Assembly: GCA_965208685.1 (NCBI GenBank)
Contig: CBDBPL010000007.1
Coordinates: forward strand, 3,844,001-3,908,000
DNA from: JAJEFO01 sp965208685
GTDB taxonomy: Bacteria; Pseudomonadota; Alphaproteobacteria; Rhodobacterales; Rhodobacteraceae
Reading direction: 5' to 3'
DNA: 64,000 nucleotides
The translations under genes were made by a program, and so were the position numbers. Positions within the stretch are counted from its first letter, which is position 1. The number at the start of each line of letters is the position of its first letter. Positions 44,191-53,393 of the stretch are shown one piece after another. The notes under the pieces were generated by a model. The model did not search any database and was not told where the DNA came from. It saw only the letters and a program-made list of their open reading frames with translations.

Positions 44191-45714
44191 ATGGGCACGG
44201 TAGGCTGGATCATTCTCGCAGTCGTCGTTCTTGCGGTCGTCATCGCATTGGCGGCGTGGTGGTACAAGCGTGCCACGAACGAGGTCTCGCTCTTGCGCAC
44301 CGGCATCGGAGGCCGACGCGTGGTGATCGACGGCGGGGTGCTGGCGATCCCCTATTTCCACGAAATCAGCCCGGTGAACATGCAGACGCTCCGGCTGGAC
44401 GTGGATCGGCGCGGGGAGTCCTCGCTCATCACGCAGGACCGGCTCCGCGTGGACGTTGGGGCGGAATTCTACGTCTCGGTCATGCCGGATGCAGAGGCGA
44501 TCACGCGGGCGGCACAGACGCTCGGCAAGCGGACGTTCCAGCGCGACGAGTTGCGCAACCTGATCGACGGGATGCTGGTCGATGCGCTGCGGTCGGTGGC
44601 GGCACGCATGACGATGGATGAACTGCACGAGAACCGCGCCCAGTTCGTGGCAGACGTGCGCGACATGCTTAAGGACACGCTCTCGCGCTACGGCCTTCAA
44701 CTCGACAGCGTTTCGCTGACGGGGCTCGACCAGACGCCGTTTTCGGCGCTCGACGAAAACAACGCCTTCAACGCGGTCGGCATGCGCAAGCTGGCGGAAG
44801 TGATTGCCAAGTCGAAGAAGGAGCGGGCGGAAATCGACGCGGACAGCGAGGTGTCTGTCCGCCGCGCGGCCATGGAGGCTTCGCGCAAGCGCCTGGAGAT
44901 CGATCTCGAGGAGCGCCGGGCCGAGATCGCCCAGCAGCAGGAGATAGAGACGCTTGCCGCCGCCCAGATTGCCGAGGTCGCAAGGCGCAAGGCCGACAGC
45001 GAACGGGCGGCAACCCAGGCCAAGATCGAGATGGAGCGCAGCATTCAGGCCGCGGAGGTGGAGCGCGAACAGGCGCTGGCCATCGCCGAGCAAGACCGCC
45101 AGATCGCGATAGCCGCCAAGAGCCAGGAAGAGAGCCGCGCACAGATGGAAGCGGACGCTGCCCGGGCCGAGGCCGTGAAAGCTGCTGAGGCGGTGGAAAC
45201 CGTCCGCGCCATGGCTGATGCGGAACGCCGCGCGGAACTTGCTCGCGTTGCCGCCGAGGCAGAGGCCACGACCGCCGCGGCGAGGGCAGCGATCGAGGCC
45301 GAGAGCGACAAGGCCACCGCCAAGGACAAGGCTGCAGCCCGGCGCGAGGCGGCCGAGGCCGAGAAGGCCGTCAAGCTCGCTGAGGCAGAGGCGGACCGCG
45401 CAAGGATCGAGGCGGAAAACGCACGCACCGACGCGCTCGTGGCCATGGAGCTCGAAAAGGCGCGGCTCGAAGCAATGCCCAAGATCGTCGGCGAAATGGT
45501 CAAGCCGGCCGAGAGGATCAAGTCGATCAATGTCAATCACGTGACGGGACTCGGCGGCCAGGGCGGCGATGGCGCTTCGCGAACACCCGTGGCCTCGGCC
45601 ATGGACGCCATCATGGACATGGCGGTCCAGCTGCCTCTCCTGAAGAAGGTCGGCGACCAGATGGGCGTTTCCTTCGATGAGGCTACTGGAAAGGACGCCA
45701 ACAAAGACAAGTGA
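44191..45714 (+). CDS. Flotillin-like SPFH protein (YqiK type)
   Basis: 507 residues. One N-terminal transmembrane helix (about 5-23), SPFH domain (NEVSLLRTGIGGRRVVIDGG through about 190, including SLTGLDQTPFSALDENNAFNAVG), then about 230 residues of uninterrupted Ala/Glu/Arg-rich coiled coil and a short C-terminal tail. Flotillins scaffold membrane microdomains and cluster membrane complexes. It follows the SDR by 13 bases with a GGAGAAGG site and so is the last gene of the LIV-type operon, an unusual place for a flotillin. Confidence 0.88.
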   Translation: MGTVGWIILAVVVLAVVIALAAWWYKRATNEVSLLRTGIGGRRVVIDGGVLAIPYFHEISPVNMQTLRLDVDRRGESSLITQDRLRVDVGAEFYVSVMPDAEAITRAAQTLGKRTFQRDELRNLIDGMLVDALRSVAARMTMDELHENRAQFVADVRDMLKDTLSRYGLQLDSVSLTGLDQTPFSALDENNAFNAVGMRKLAEVIAKSKKERAEIDADSEVSVRRAAMEASRKRLEIDLEERRAEIAQQQEIETLAAAQIAEVARRKADSERAATQAKIEMERSIQAAEVEREQALAIAEQDRQIAIAAKSQEESRAQMEADAARAEAVKAAEAVETVRAMADAERRAELARVAAEAEATTAAARAAIEAESDKATAKDKAAARREAAEAEKAVKLAEAEADRARIEAENARTDALVAMELEKARLEAMPKIVGEMVKPAERIKSINVNHVTGLGGQGGDGASRTPVASAMDAIMDMAVQLPLLKKVGDQMGVSFDEATGKDANKDK

Positions 45715-45722
45715 AGCCGAGC

Positions 45723-45747
45723 GGCACCGGACAGCTCGCCCGGTGCC
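45723..45747 (+). terminator. Hairpin after the LIV-type operon
   Basis: Inverted repeat GGCACCGG / CCGGTGCC with a 9-base loop, 9 bases after the flotillin stop. No T-run follows, so rho-independent termination is uncertain, but its position at the end of the operon supports a 3'-end role. Confidence 0.5.
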
Positions 45748-45916
45748 TGGACCGGAAAACTCCAGTCGCGATGGGCATCGCTTCGCCTATGCACCGAGGA
45801 CGACGAAACGCGGTGGCCGTGGCAATCCGTGACAATCACTGCATGAAGCGTCTCCCACGCAAACTGGTCGAATGGAGCGCGGGAAGCAGACACGAATGCT
45901 CTTGGGCGGAAAGCCG

Positions 45917-47053
45917 TCAACTCCTGAAGAGCTCAATGTATTCGTCGAAAACAAACAATCGGTTCCGGCGCCCGCCGGTGACTTCGACCAGGACACCATG
46001 GGCAACCATGTCCATGATCAAGGCATCGGCCGTGTTCGTCGTGGCCTCAATGATCCGTGCCGCCTCGTTCACGTCCACCACGGGACGCGCGTAGAGGCGG
46101 TGCATCAACGCCTGTGCGTTGTCCTGCCGCCGGGTGCTGAAGCGCGGCAGCACGTTGCGCTCGATCCGCTCCTTGATAGCGAGGATGTCGCGGAACGCGT
46201 TCGCCGAGGCGCGCGCGGTTTCCTCCACGCCGTGCAGGAAGAAGACCAGCCATTCGCGCAGATGATTTCCTTGCCGGACCGCCATCAAGTGATCGACATA
46301 TGCCGTCTTGTTGCGCTCGAAATAGTCCGAAAGATACAGCGCGGGCTTTGCCAACAGTCCCTCGGACGCCAGGTAGAGCGATATCATCAGGCGCCCCAAG
46401 CGTCCGTTGCCGTCCAGGAACGGGTGGATCGTTTCGAACTGGTAGTGCCCGATCGCGATGCGCACCAAAGGGTGCGCGTGGATGTCATCGGCATGCAGGA
46501 ACGTCTCCAGATCGCCCATCAGGTCCGGCACATGATCGTGGTGTGGCGGAATGAAGACTGCGTTCTTGAGGCTCACGCCGATCCAGTTCTGGCTCTTGCG
46601 GAACTGGCCCGGTTGTTTGTGTTCACCTAGAACGCCGGACATCAGGATTTCATGGGTTTGGCGCAACAGGCGGTTGGACAGGGGCAGTTCCTCAAGTGCT
46701 TCAATCGCGAAATTGATTGCTTTGATGTAGTTCTGTACCTCCGCCCAGTCGTCGCGCTCTTCGGGATCCAGATCATCGGCATCCTTGAACGCGTCCTCGA
46801 TGTTGGTCTGCGTACCCTCGATCCGGCTCGATTGCGTGGCTTCCTTTGCCACGTGCATGCGGATGAAGAACTCGATGTCCGGGATCAGTTGGGCAAAAGC
46901 GTTCAGTTCTCCAAGCGCACGGTCGGCACGTCCCAGCAGTTCTGACAGCTCCGGGTCGGCGATGACCCATTCGTGGCAGATGCACTCTGGCAGGAATGCC
47001 TTGTACTGATACCTGTCCTCGGGCTGGCCCGACGTGAAGTCCGCGATGTTCAT
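45917..47053 (-). CDS. Fic-domain protein with C-terminal winged helix
   Basis: 378 residues. Order: Fic/DOC N-terminal helical region with inhibitory motif SSRIEG (Glu79), Fic core with intact HPFLDGNGRLGR (catalytic His210), then a C-terminal winged-helix-like part (VVDVNEAARIIEATTNTADALIMDMVAHGVL; key positions). Intact motif means it should transfer AMP or a related group to a protein Tyr/Ser/Thr; Glu79 would hold it off (class II arrangement). No separate antitoxin gene. The start codon directly abuts operator-like repeats and has no ribosome binding site, suggesting self-regulation. Confidence 0.92.
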   Translation of the reverse strand: MNIADFTSGQPEDRYQYKAFLPECICHEWVIADPELSELLGRADRALGELNAFAQLIPDIEFFIRMHVAKEATQSSRIEGTQTNIEDAFKDADDLDPEERDDWAEVQNYIKAINFAIEALEELPLSNRLLRQTHEILMSGVLGEHKQPGQFRKSQNWIGVSLKNAVFIPPHHDHVPDLMGDLETFLHADDIHAHPLVRIAIGHYQFETIHPFLDGNGRLGRLMISLYLASEGLLAKPALYLSDYFERNKTAYVDHLMAVRQGNHLREWLVFFLHGVEETARASANAFRDILAIKERIERNVLPRFSTRRQDNAQALMHRLYARPVVDVNEAARIIEATTNTADALIMDMVAHGVLVEVTGGRRNRLFVFDEYIELFRS

Positions 47054-47156
47054 ATCTCAAAAAGTGCCTGAGTTTCTTAGATATGGATAGCCTTATCTCA
47101 AAGTTCCAGGCGGGGCGCAATCACTATCTCAGAAAATACCCCTGTTTTTGAGATAA
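47052..47156 (-). promoter_or_regulatory. Repeated operator array upstream of first fic gene
   Basis: Three copies of TATCTCA[A/G]AA and two inverted partners lie in 105 bases: ATATCTCAAAAA (47052-47063) paired with TTTCTTAGATAT (47073-47084); single TTATCTCAAAG (47093-47103); TATCTCAGAAAA (47125-47136) paired with TTTTTGAGATAA (47145-47156). The first pair overlaps the start codon. The spacing between the two inverted repeats and their identity strongly suggest binding sites for one repressor, plausibly the Fic protein's own winged helix. Confidence 0.7.
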
Positions 47157-47502
47157 GGCGGGCGCCTATGTCAAGTTCGGCCCAGACAGGCAGTTCGGCC
47201 ATCATCGGTCTGACTCGCAGGAAACGCCGCTTCAGGGAGCGGTCGCTGACCTTGATGCAGCGCTCAAGGCAGCATCCACTGCCAAGTTGGCAATCATCTG
47301 CCGTCAAGCAGCCTTGGCAACAGGATCCGGGCCAATCCTGCCAACAAGCTGCCTTGCTGACAGCGGATCGTCATCAAACCGCCTTGACGACGGAATCTCG
47401 GTCAATCTTGTCATCAACGGGGATGCCGGACCCGGCGATTCACCAGGCTCCGGCCGAAATCGCTGCAAGACCGCTTTCCGCGGACTGCCGAGATGCGACA
47501 GG
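47157..47502. other. Gene-free interval between fic and ion channel
   Basis: 346 bases. Contains loosely repeated TTGGCAA/GCCTTG words but no coding signature, no RNA gene I can recognise and no clear hairpin. Confidence 0.45.
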
Positions 47503-47934
47503 TCACTTTCTGCCTCTCTGGTTGAGGCGGACGCCACGAATTGTCTCGACGAGAATTGCCGTGAGCAGACCGAACAACAGAAGCCCGTTGGCTGCAGCGA
47601 CCCCGCCAAGCAACCGCCATTCCAATGGCAGAAGGATGTCGCCGAATCCGAGCGTCGTGAACGACACGAGCGCGAAATAGGTCGCCTCCTCGACGTTCGC
47701 GAAGACGCCGAGGCGGTGGAATGCCACGGTCCAGAGCCAGACCGCGGCAGCAATCATGCAAAGCGTCCACGTCAGCACAAGAACCAGGACCGAAATGAGC
47801 CGAGGCCCAAGAGGCGGCCTGACTGTCCAGGCATGCAGGCGGAGCAATGCGGCTTCCAATGCCCACCACGACATGGCGACAACGAGAACGGTCGCGAGAG
47901 TCAGCACAGCGCCAAGCACGAGTTGTTCAAGCAT
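47503..47934 (-). CDS. Small two-helix ion channel (potassium-channel pore type)
   Basis: 143 residues. Three hydrophobic helices, with a pore loop and selectivity filter TTLGFGD (residues 93-99) before the last helix, as in the Ion_trans_2 family. No cytoplasmic RCK domain, so gating is unknown. Start taken at ATG 47934 with AAAGG upstream; the longer frame to 48021 would run across the divergent P450 start. Likely carries K+ across the inner membrane. Confidence 0.8.
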   Translation of the reverse strand: MLEQLVLGAVLTLATVLVVAMSWWALEAALLRLHAWTVRPPLGPRLISVLVLVLTWTLCMIAAAVWLWTVAFHRLGVFANVEEATYFALVSFTTLGFGDILLPLEWRLLGGVAAANGLLLFGLLTAILVETIRGVRLNQRGRK

Positions 47935-48019
47935 GGTCCTGAGCCTTTCCGGAACGGAAGGTGGCGTCAACCGGCCAAACGTGGTTGAATCCGGCGCAAG
48001 GTCGAATAGCGTCACGAAC

Positions 48020-49174
48020 ATGGCAAGTGCGCCGGAATTCCAAATCGATCTCGCGAGCTTCGCGTCGGATCCCTACCCGGACCTTGCCAGGATGCGAAGG
48101 GAAGCGCCGATCGCGCACGTTCCCGAACTGGACGCCGTCCTGTTCACGCGGCGCAACGACATCCATCGCCACGAGAAGCGGGTGGATGTCCTTTCGTCCG
48201 ACCAGCCCGGCGGATTGATGACCGTCCTCATGGGACAGAACATGATGCGCAAGGACGGAGAGGCGCACATGCGGGAGCGCCAGGCGCTGTTTCCCACGTT
48301 CAGCCCGCGCACGGTCGCCGACCACTGGAAACCCAAATTCGAGGCGGCGACGACTCGCATCCTTGAAGAGATCCGTCCGCGCGGACGCTGTGATCTCGTC
48401 CGCGATTTCGCAATGCCTGTCTCGGCGGAAGCGCTGAAGGCCATCACGGGCCTCACCTCGATGACCGTCGAAGAGATGGATGGCAGTTCCCAAGGGATGA
48501 TCGACGGATGCGCCAACTATGCAGGAGACGTGGACGTCGAGGCGCGCTGCCATTCGGCCACGGCACTGATCGACAGCCACGTCGATCGGCAGCTGGACGC
48601 CCCTCCCGAAATGTCGGCGCTTGCGGTCCAGCTCGAGGCGGGGCTGCCGATGGAAAGTGTCCGGGCGAACGTGAAGCTGGTGATTTCGGGAGGCCAGAAC
48701 GAGCCGAGAGACGCGATTGCAGGAACCGCCTGGGCGCTTCTTGACCATCCGGACCAGCTGGAACTCGTCCGGCACGGCACCGCGACCTGGCAGATGGCCT
48801 TCTCCGAATACGCGCGTCTGCACAGCCCGATCGGCATGTCGCCCCGACGGGTTGCGCGACGCGACGAGATCAACGGCATCGTGCTTGAACCGGAGACACG
48901 TGCGTTCCTGATGTTCTCCTCGGCCGGCCGGGACGAAGCGCATTTCGATCAGCCCGACGCCTTTGACGTCACGCGTGACACGTCCGCGGCCATCCCCTTT
49001 GGCGCCGGCCCGCATTTCTGCGCGGGTGCGGCCGCCTCGCGATGCCTGATTTCGCAGGTCGCCTTGCCTATGCTCTTTGGCTCGCTGCCGGGGCTCAGGC
49101 TGGCGGGCAGCGTCACATTGTTCGGCTGGGCTTTCCGGGGGCCTGTAGCGGTCCCTGTGGCCTGGGACACCTGA
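48020..49174 (+). CDS. Cytochrome P450
   Basis: 384 residues. Heme-thiolate Cys334 in FGAGPHFCAGAA; I-helix SGGQNEPRDAIAG (about 215) in the NEPRD variant that replaces the common AGxxT; K-helix ExxR as EYAR in FSEYARLHSP and the SPRRVARRD region. Soluble, bacterial class. No ferredoxin or ferredoxin reductase gene is adjacent, so electrons must come from elsewhere. 85 bases separate it from the divergent channel gene; it ends 47 bases before smpB. Confidence 0.92.
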   Translation: MASAPEFQIDLASFASDPYPDLARMRREAPIAHVPELDAVLFTRRNDIHRHEKRVDVLSSDQPGGLMTVLMGQNMMRKDGEAHMRERQALFPTFSPRTVADHWKPKFEAATTRILEEIRPRGRCDLVRDFAMPVSAEALKAITGLTSMTVEEMDGSSQGMIDGCANYAGDVDVEARCHSATALIDSHVDRQLDAPPEMSALAVQLEAGLPMESVRANVKLVISGGQNEPRDAIAGTAWALLDHPDQLELVRHGTATWQMAFSEYARLHSPIGMSPRRVARRDEINGIVLEPETRAFLMFSSAGRDEAHFDQPDAFDVTRDTSAAIPFGAGPHFCAGAAASRCLISQVALPMLFGSLPGLRLAGSVTLFGWAFRGPVAVPVAWDT

Positions 49175-49221
49175 CGCGAATTCTGGACAGGACCGACCGG
49201 ACCCACTATCCCGGTCCGGCC

Positions 49222-49695
49222 ATGGCAAAGCCGAAGGACAACCCGAACTACAAGGTGATCGCAGAGAATCGTCGCGCGCGCCGTGACTATGCGGTCGAGA
49301 GCGACATTGAGTGCGGCATCATGCTCATGGGATCCGAGGTCAAGTCGCTTCGTACCGGACAGTCAAACATTGCCGAGAGCTACGCAGAGGTCGAAAGCGG
49401 GGAGCTCTGGCTCGTCAATGCGTACATCGCGCCGTATGAGCAGGCCATGTTCGGCCATGAGGATCGCCGCAGGCGAAAGCTCCTTGTTTCAAAAAGGGAG
49501 CTGTCCGAACTCTGGAACGCGACCCGGCGCAAGGGCATGACGCTCGTTCCCTTGGTCATGTACTTCAATCACAAGGGCATCGCGAAGATAAAGCTTGGCG
49601 TGGCTCGGGGCAGGAAGCAGCACGACAAGCGCGAAGTCGAGGCCAGGCGCGACTGGAACCGTCGGAAGCAGCGCTTGCTCAAGGAGCACGGTTGA
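49222..49695 (+). CDS. smpB: SsrA-binding protein SmpB
   Basis: 157 residues. tmRNA partner for rescuing stalled ribosomes. ENRRARRDYAVE, the GIMLMGSEVKSLR.G..N strand, AYIAPYE and the basic C-terminal KRE.E.RRDW.R tail are all present. Full length, single domain. Start at 49222 lies shortly after the P450 stop with weak Shine-Dalgarno. No ssrA gene was recognised nearby. Confidence 0.97.
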   Translation: MAKPKDNPNYKVIAENRRARRDYAVESDIECGIMLMGSEVKSLRTGQSNIAESYAEVESGELWLVNAYIAPYEQAMFGHEDRRRRKLLVSKRELSELWNATRRKGMTLVPLVMYFNHKGIAKIKLGVARGRKQHDKREVEARRDWNRRKQRLLKEHG

Positions 49696-49723
49696 ACCGC
49701 GGCAGGCGGCCGTTGCAATCGGC

Positions 49724-50719
49724 CTATTCGAACATGCCCGTAACCTTGCCCAGGAGCCTGAACGCGCGTGCCGTTCTCGTGTCAGCCAGCGCGGAAATCT
49801 CCTGGTTGGAAAGATGGTCGGACAATTCGGAAAACGTCCTGTCGAAATTGCGCAGAAAGTGTTCCGCGGCGTCGCGGAAGACGGAATCCTGACTCATTTG
49901 CCCTTCAACAAGCGCCAGGCACTCGAGATCAATGTCCCCGCCTAGCTCGGCGATCTCCTGTCCGCGTCCACCGTTGGCGTACTTTCGCCATGTCTCTGGC
50001 CGGGTGCGACTCGCGGTCAGGTCATCCATGTACAGGGCTTCACGGCTGAACAGCGTCAGGATATCCTCGCTGGCGCGGATCAAGCCGCCAATTGTCTGGT
50101 CCTTGAGGCCCCGCCTGTAGGCAGCCATCCCTTTCATGTCCTCGGCAGTGTCAGGAAAATTCATGGCCTGAATGAGCTCCGCGACCGTCAGGGGCTTGCT
50201 CTCTTCCTGCTCGAGCGGAGCACTTTGCGGTGCCTGTCGCCGAAAGATCGTTGCCTTCCCGGCTTTCGGATCCGTCATGCCCTCCGCATCGAGCAATTGC
50301 GCCAGGGTCGCCTCGAGGCGCTGCTGACCCTCGGCAAGTTCGCCGACCTTCCGCTGGATGCCGGGGTCCGCTGCCGCGTCCCTCCCGGCCTGGCTGGCCT
50401 GCGCCTCACGCATGGATCTCACGGCATGAAGAAGCCGCTCGTTCTGCCCCTGTGAGACGCGCGCGTTCTTCATCGTGAAGGCGATGACCCAGATCATTGC
50501 CGCGGGCAACGCCGCAGACACGGCAAGAACGACCTGGAGGAGCGGGGCCTGAAGGACGTCTGCGAGAGGCTCAGTCGACCAGAAGAGAACCGCACACAGC
50601 ACGATCCAGATGACCGTGGCCAGGATCGCGACCATGTTCTCGACGCCGAGCCAGGGTTCCGGCAAGACGCCTGACTGGCGTTCATGGACATTCTCCGGTT
50701 GAATTGGCGCGTCAGGCAT
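49724..50719 (-). CDS. Conserved hypothetical membrane protein
   Basis: 331 residues, not recognised as a named family. Two hydrophobic helices near residues 27-48 and 58-80, then a predicted coiled coil with Gln/Ala/Glu content (QNERLLHAVRSMREAQ..), a linker, and a helical C-terminal domain with charged residues. Start at ATG 50719, five bases after the greA stop, and codon use matches neighbours, so it is a real gene transcribed with greA. Similar two-helix plus coiled-coil proteins next to greA or smpB are my recollection for Rhodobacterales, unverified. Confidence 0.7.
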   Translation of the reverse strand: MPDAPIQPENVHERQSGVLPEPWLGVENMVAILATVIWIVLCAVLFWSTEPLADVLQAPLLQVVLAVSAALPAAMIWVIAFTMKNARVSQGQNERLLHAVRSMREAQASQAGRDAAADPGIQRKVGELAEGQQRLEATLAQLLDAEGMTDPKAGKATIFRRQAPQSAPLEQEESKPLTVAELIQAMNFPDTAEDMKGMAAYRRGLKDQTIGGLIRASEDILTLFSREALYMDDLTASRTRPETWRKYANGGRGQEIAELGGDIDLECLALVEGQMSQDSVFRDAAEHFLRNFDRTFSELSDHLSNQEISALADTRTARAFRLLGKVTGMFE

Positions 50720-50723
50720 TCTT

Positions 50724-51194
50724 TCAGACGAACTCGATCTTGAGGATTTCGTAGCTCTTCCCGCCACCAGGCGTGTTCACTTCGACGCTGTCGCCCACGT
50801 CCTTGCCGATCAGCGCACGTGCAAGCGGCGACCTGAGATTGAGGCGGCCGCTTTCGACATCGGCCTCCAGTTCACCGACGATCTGGTAGGATCGTTCCTC
50901 CCCAGTGTCCTCGTCGACAAGCATTACGGTCGCTCCGAACTTCACCGACCCCGAGAGCGAGGAAGGATCGATCACGTCGGCCAGCGACAGTGCTGCTTCG
51001 AGTTCCTTCACCCTGCCCTCGACGAAGCTCTGACGCTCGCGGGCGGCATGGTACTCCGCGTTCTCGCTCAGGTCACCGTGATCGCGCGCCTCGGCGATCG
51101 CGCGGATGACTTTCGGGCGGTCGACGCTCTTCAGCCGCTTCAATTCCTCGGCCAGTGCGATGTGACCCGCGCGGGTCAGCGGTATCTTGTCCAT
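50724..51194 (-). CDS. greA: Transcription elongation factor GreA
   Basis: 156 residues. N-terminal antiparallel coiled coil with the acidic tip in ARDHGDLSENAEYHAARERQ (Asp/Glu pair acting at the RNA polymerase active site) and the C-terminal FKBP-like half ending SPLARALIGKDVGDSVEV.TPGG. Rescues backtracked RNA polymerase by stimulating transcript cleavage. Start at MDKIPLT (51194) is the usual GreA N-terminus; an ATG nine codons upstream is less likely. Divergent from ETF-QO. Confidence 0.96.
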   Translation of the reverse strand: MDKIPLTRAGHIALAEELKRLKSVDRPKVIRAIAEARDHGDLSENAEYHAARERQSFVEGRVKELEAALSLADVIDPSSLSGSVKFGATVMLVDEDTGEERSYQIVGELEADVESGRLNLRSPLARALIGKDVGDSVEVNTPGGGKSYEILKIEFV

Positions 51195-51345
51195 GGCACC
51201 CACGTTAGCTTGTTTCGCCATCACTTTCCAGCAAGGCACCGGCCATGCGTCGAGCGGATGTCCTCACTCGACATCACGGCACATGATTGACCACAAGGCG
51301 AGGGACCAATAGGCATGGCCGCACCAGACCCAGAGGGAATGAACC

Positions 51346-52998
<1,653 letters not shown>

Positions 52999-53393
52999 CG
53001 GGCGATCCTGCGAAACGCGGTGCCCGCATTTCAGCATGCGAGATCCGGTGCCTGCCGTTGCGACGGTCACGGCAAGGAGGTCGAATTCCCGTTCCAGATC
53101 GTGCCACTTGCGCGGACACCTTGCCCGATGCAGGCTGCCGGGCCAGGGAGCCCGCTTGGTGGCCTGTTAGACGAGAAATCTCCAACAGGTACCGGAAAGC
53201 GGACATTCATGACGTCCTCCAATGACCACATGGTGCCGGCGGTCCAGGTTCTGGCGACCGCCGGAACGGCCTTGCTGAACGTTTCGGCCGGGGCATTCCC
53301 GAGACGCTCACAGGTTTCAAGGTCTTCGATGCACGGGATTGCGGAGACGCCTTCCTCACCTTAGGTTGCACAACGCAAGCTCAGGAATCAAAA
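52999..53393 (+). other. Interval between ETF-QO and TPR gene
   Basis: 395 bases with no gene. Just after the stop is a weak GCGGGC/GCCCGC pairing (52998-53003 with 53022-53027) that could be a terminator. Around 53030-53065 is a stretch (TTCAGCATGCGAGATCCGG) that partly resembles the repeat found either side of the second fic gene. The TPR gene promoter should be in the last hundred bases. Confidence 0.45.

Noticed and set aside
44074..45540. 488-codon Leu/His-rich open frame antisense to the flotillin
   Set aside because: Results from the reverse complement of Ala/Glu/Arg codons of the coiled coil.
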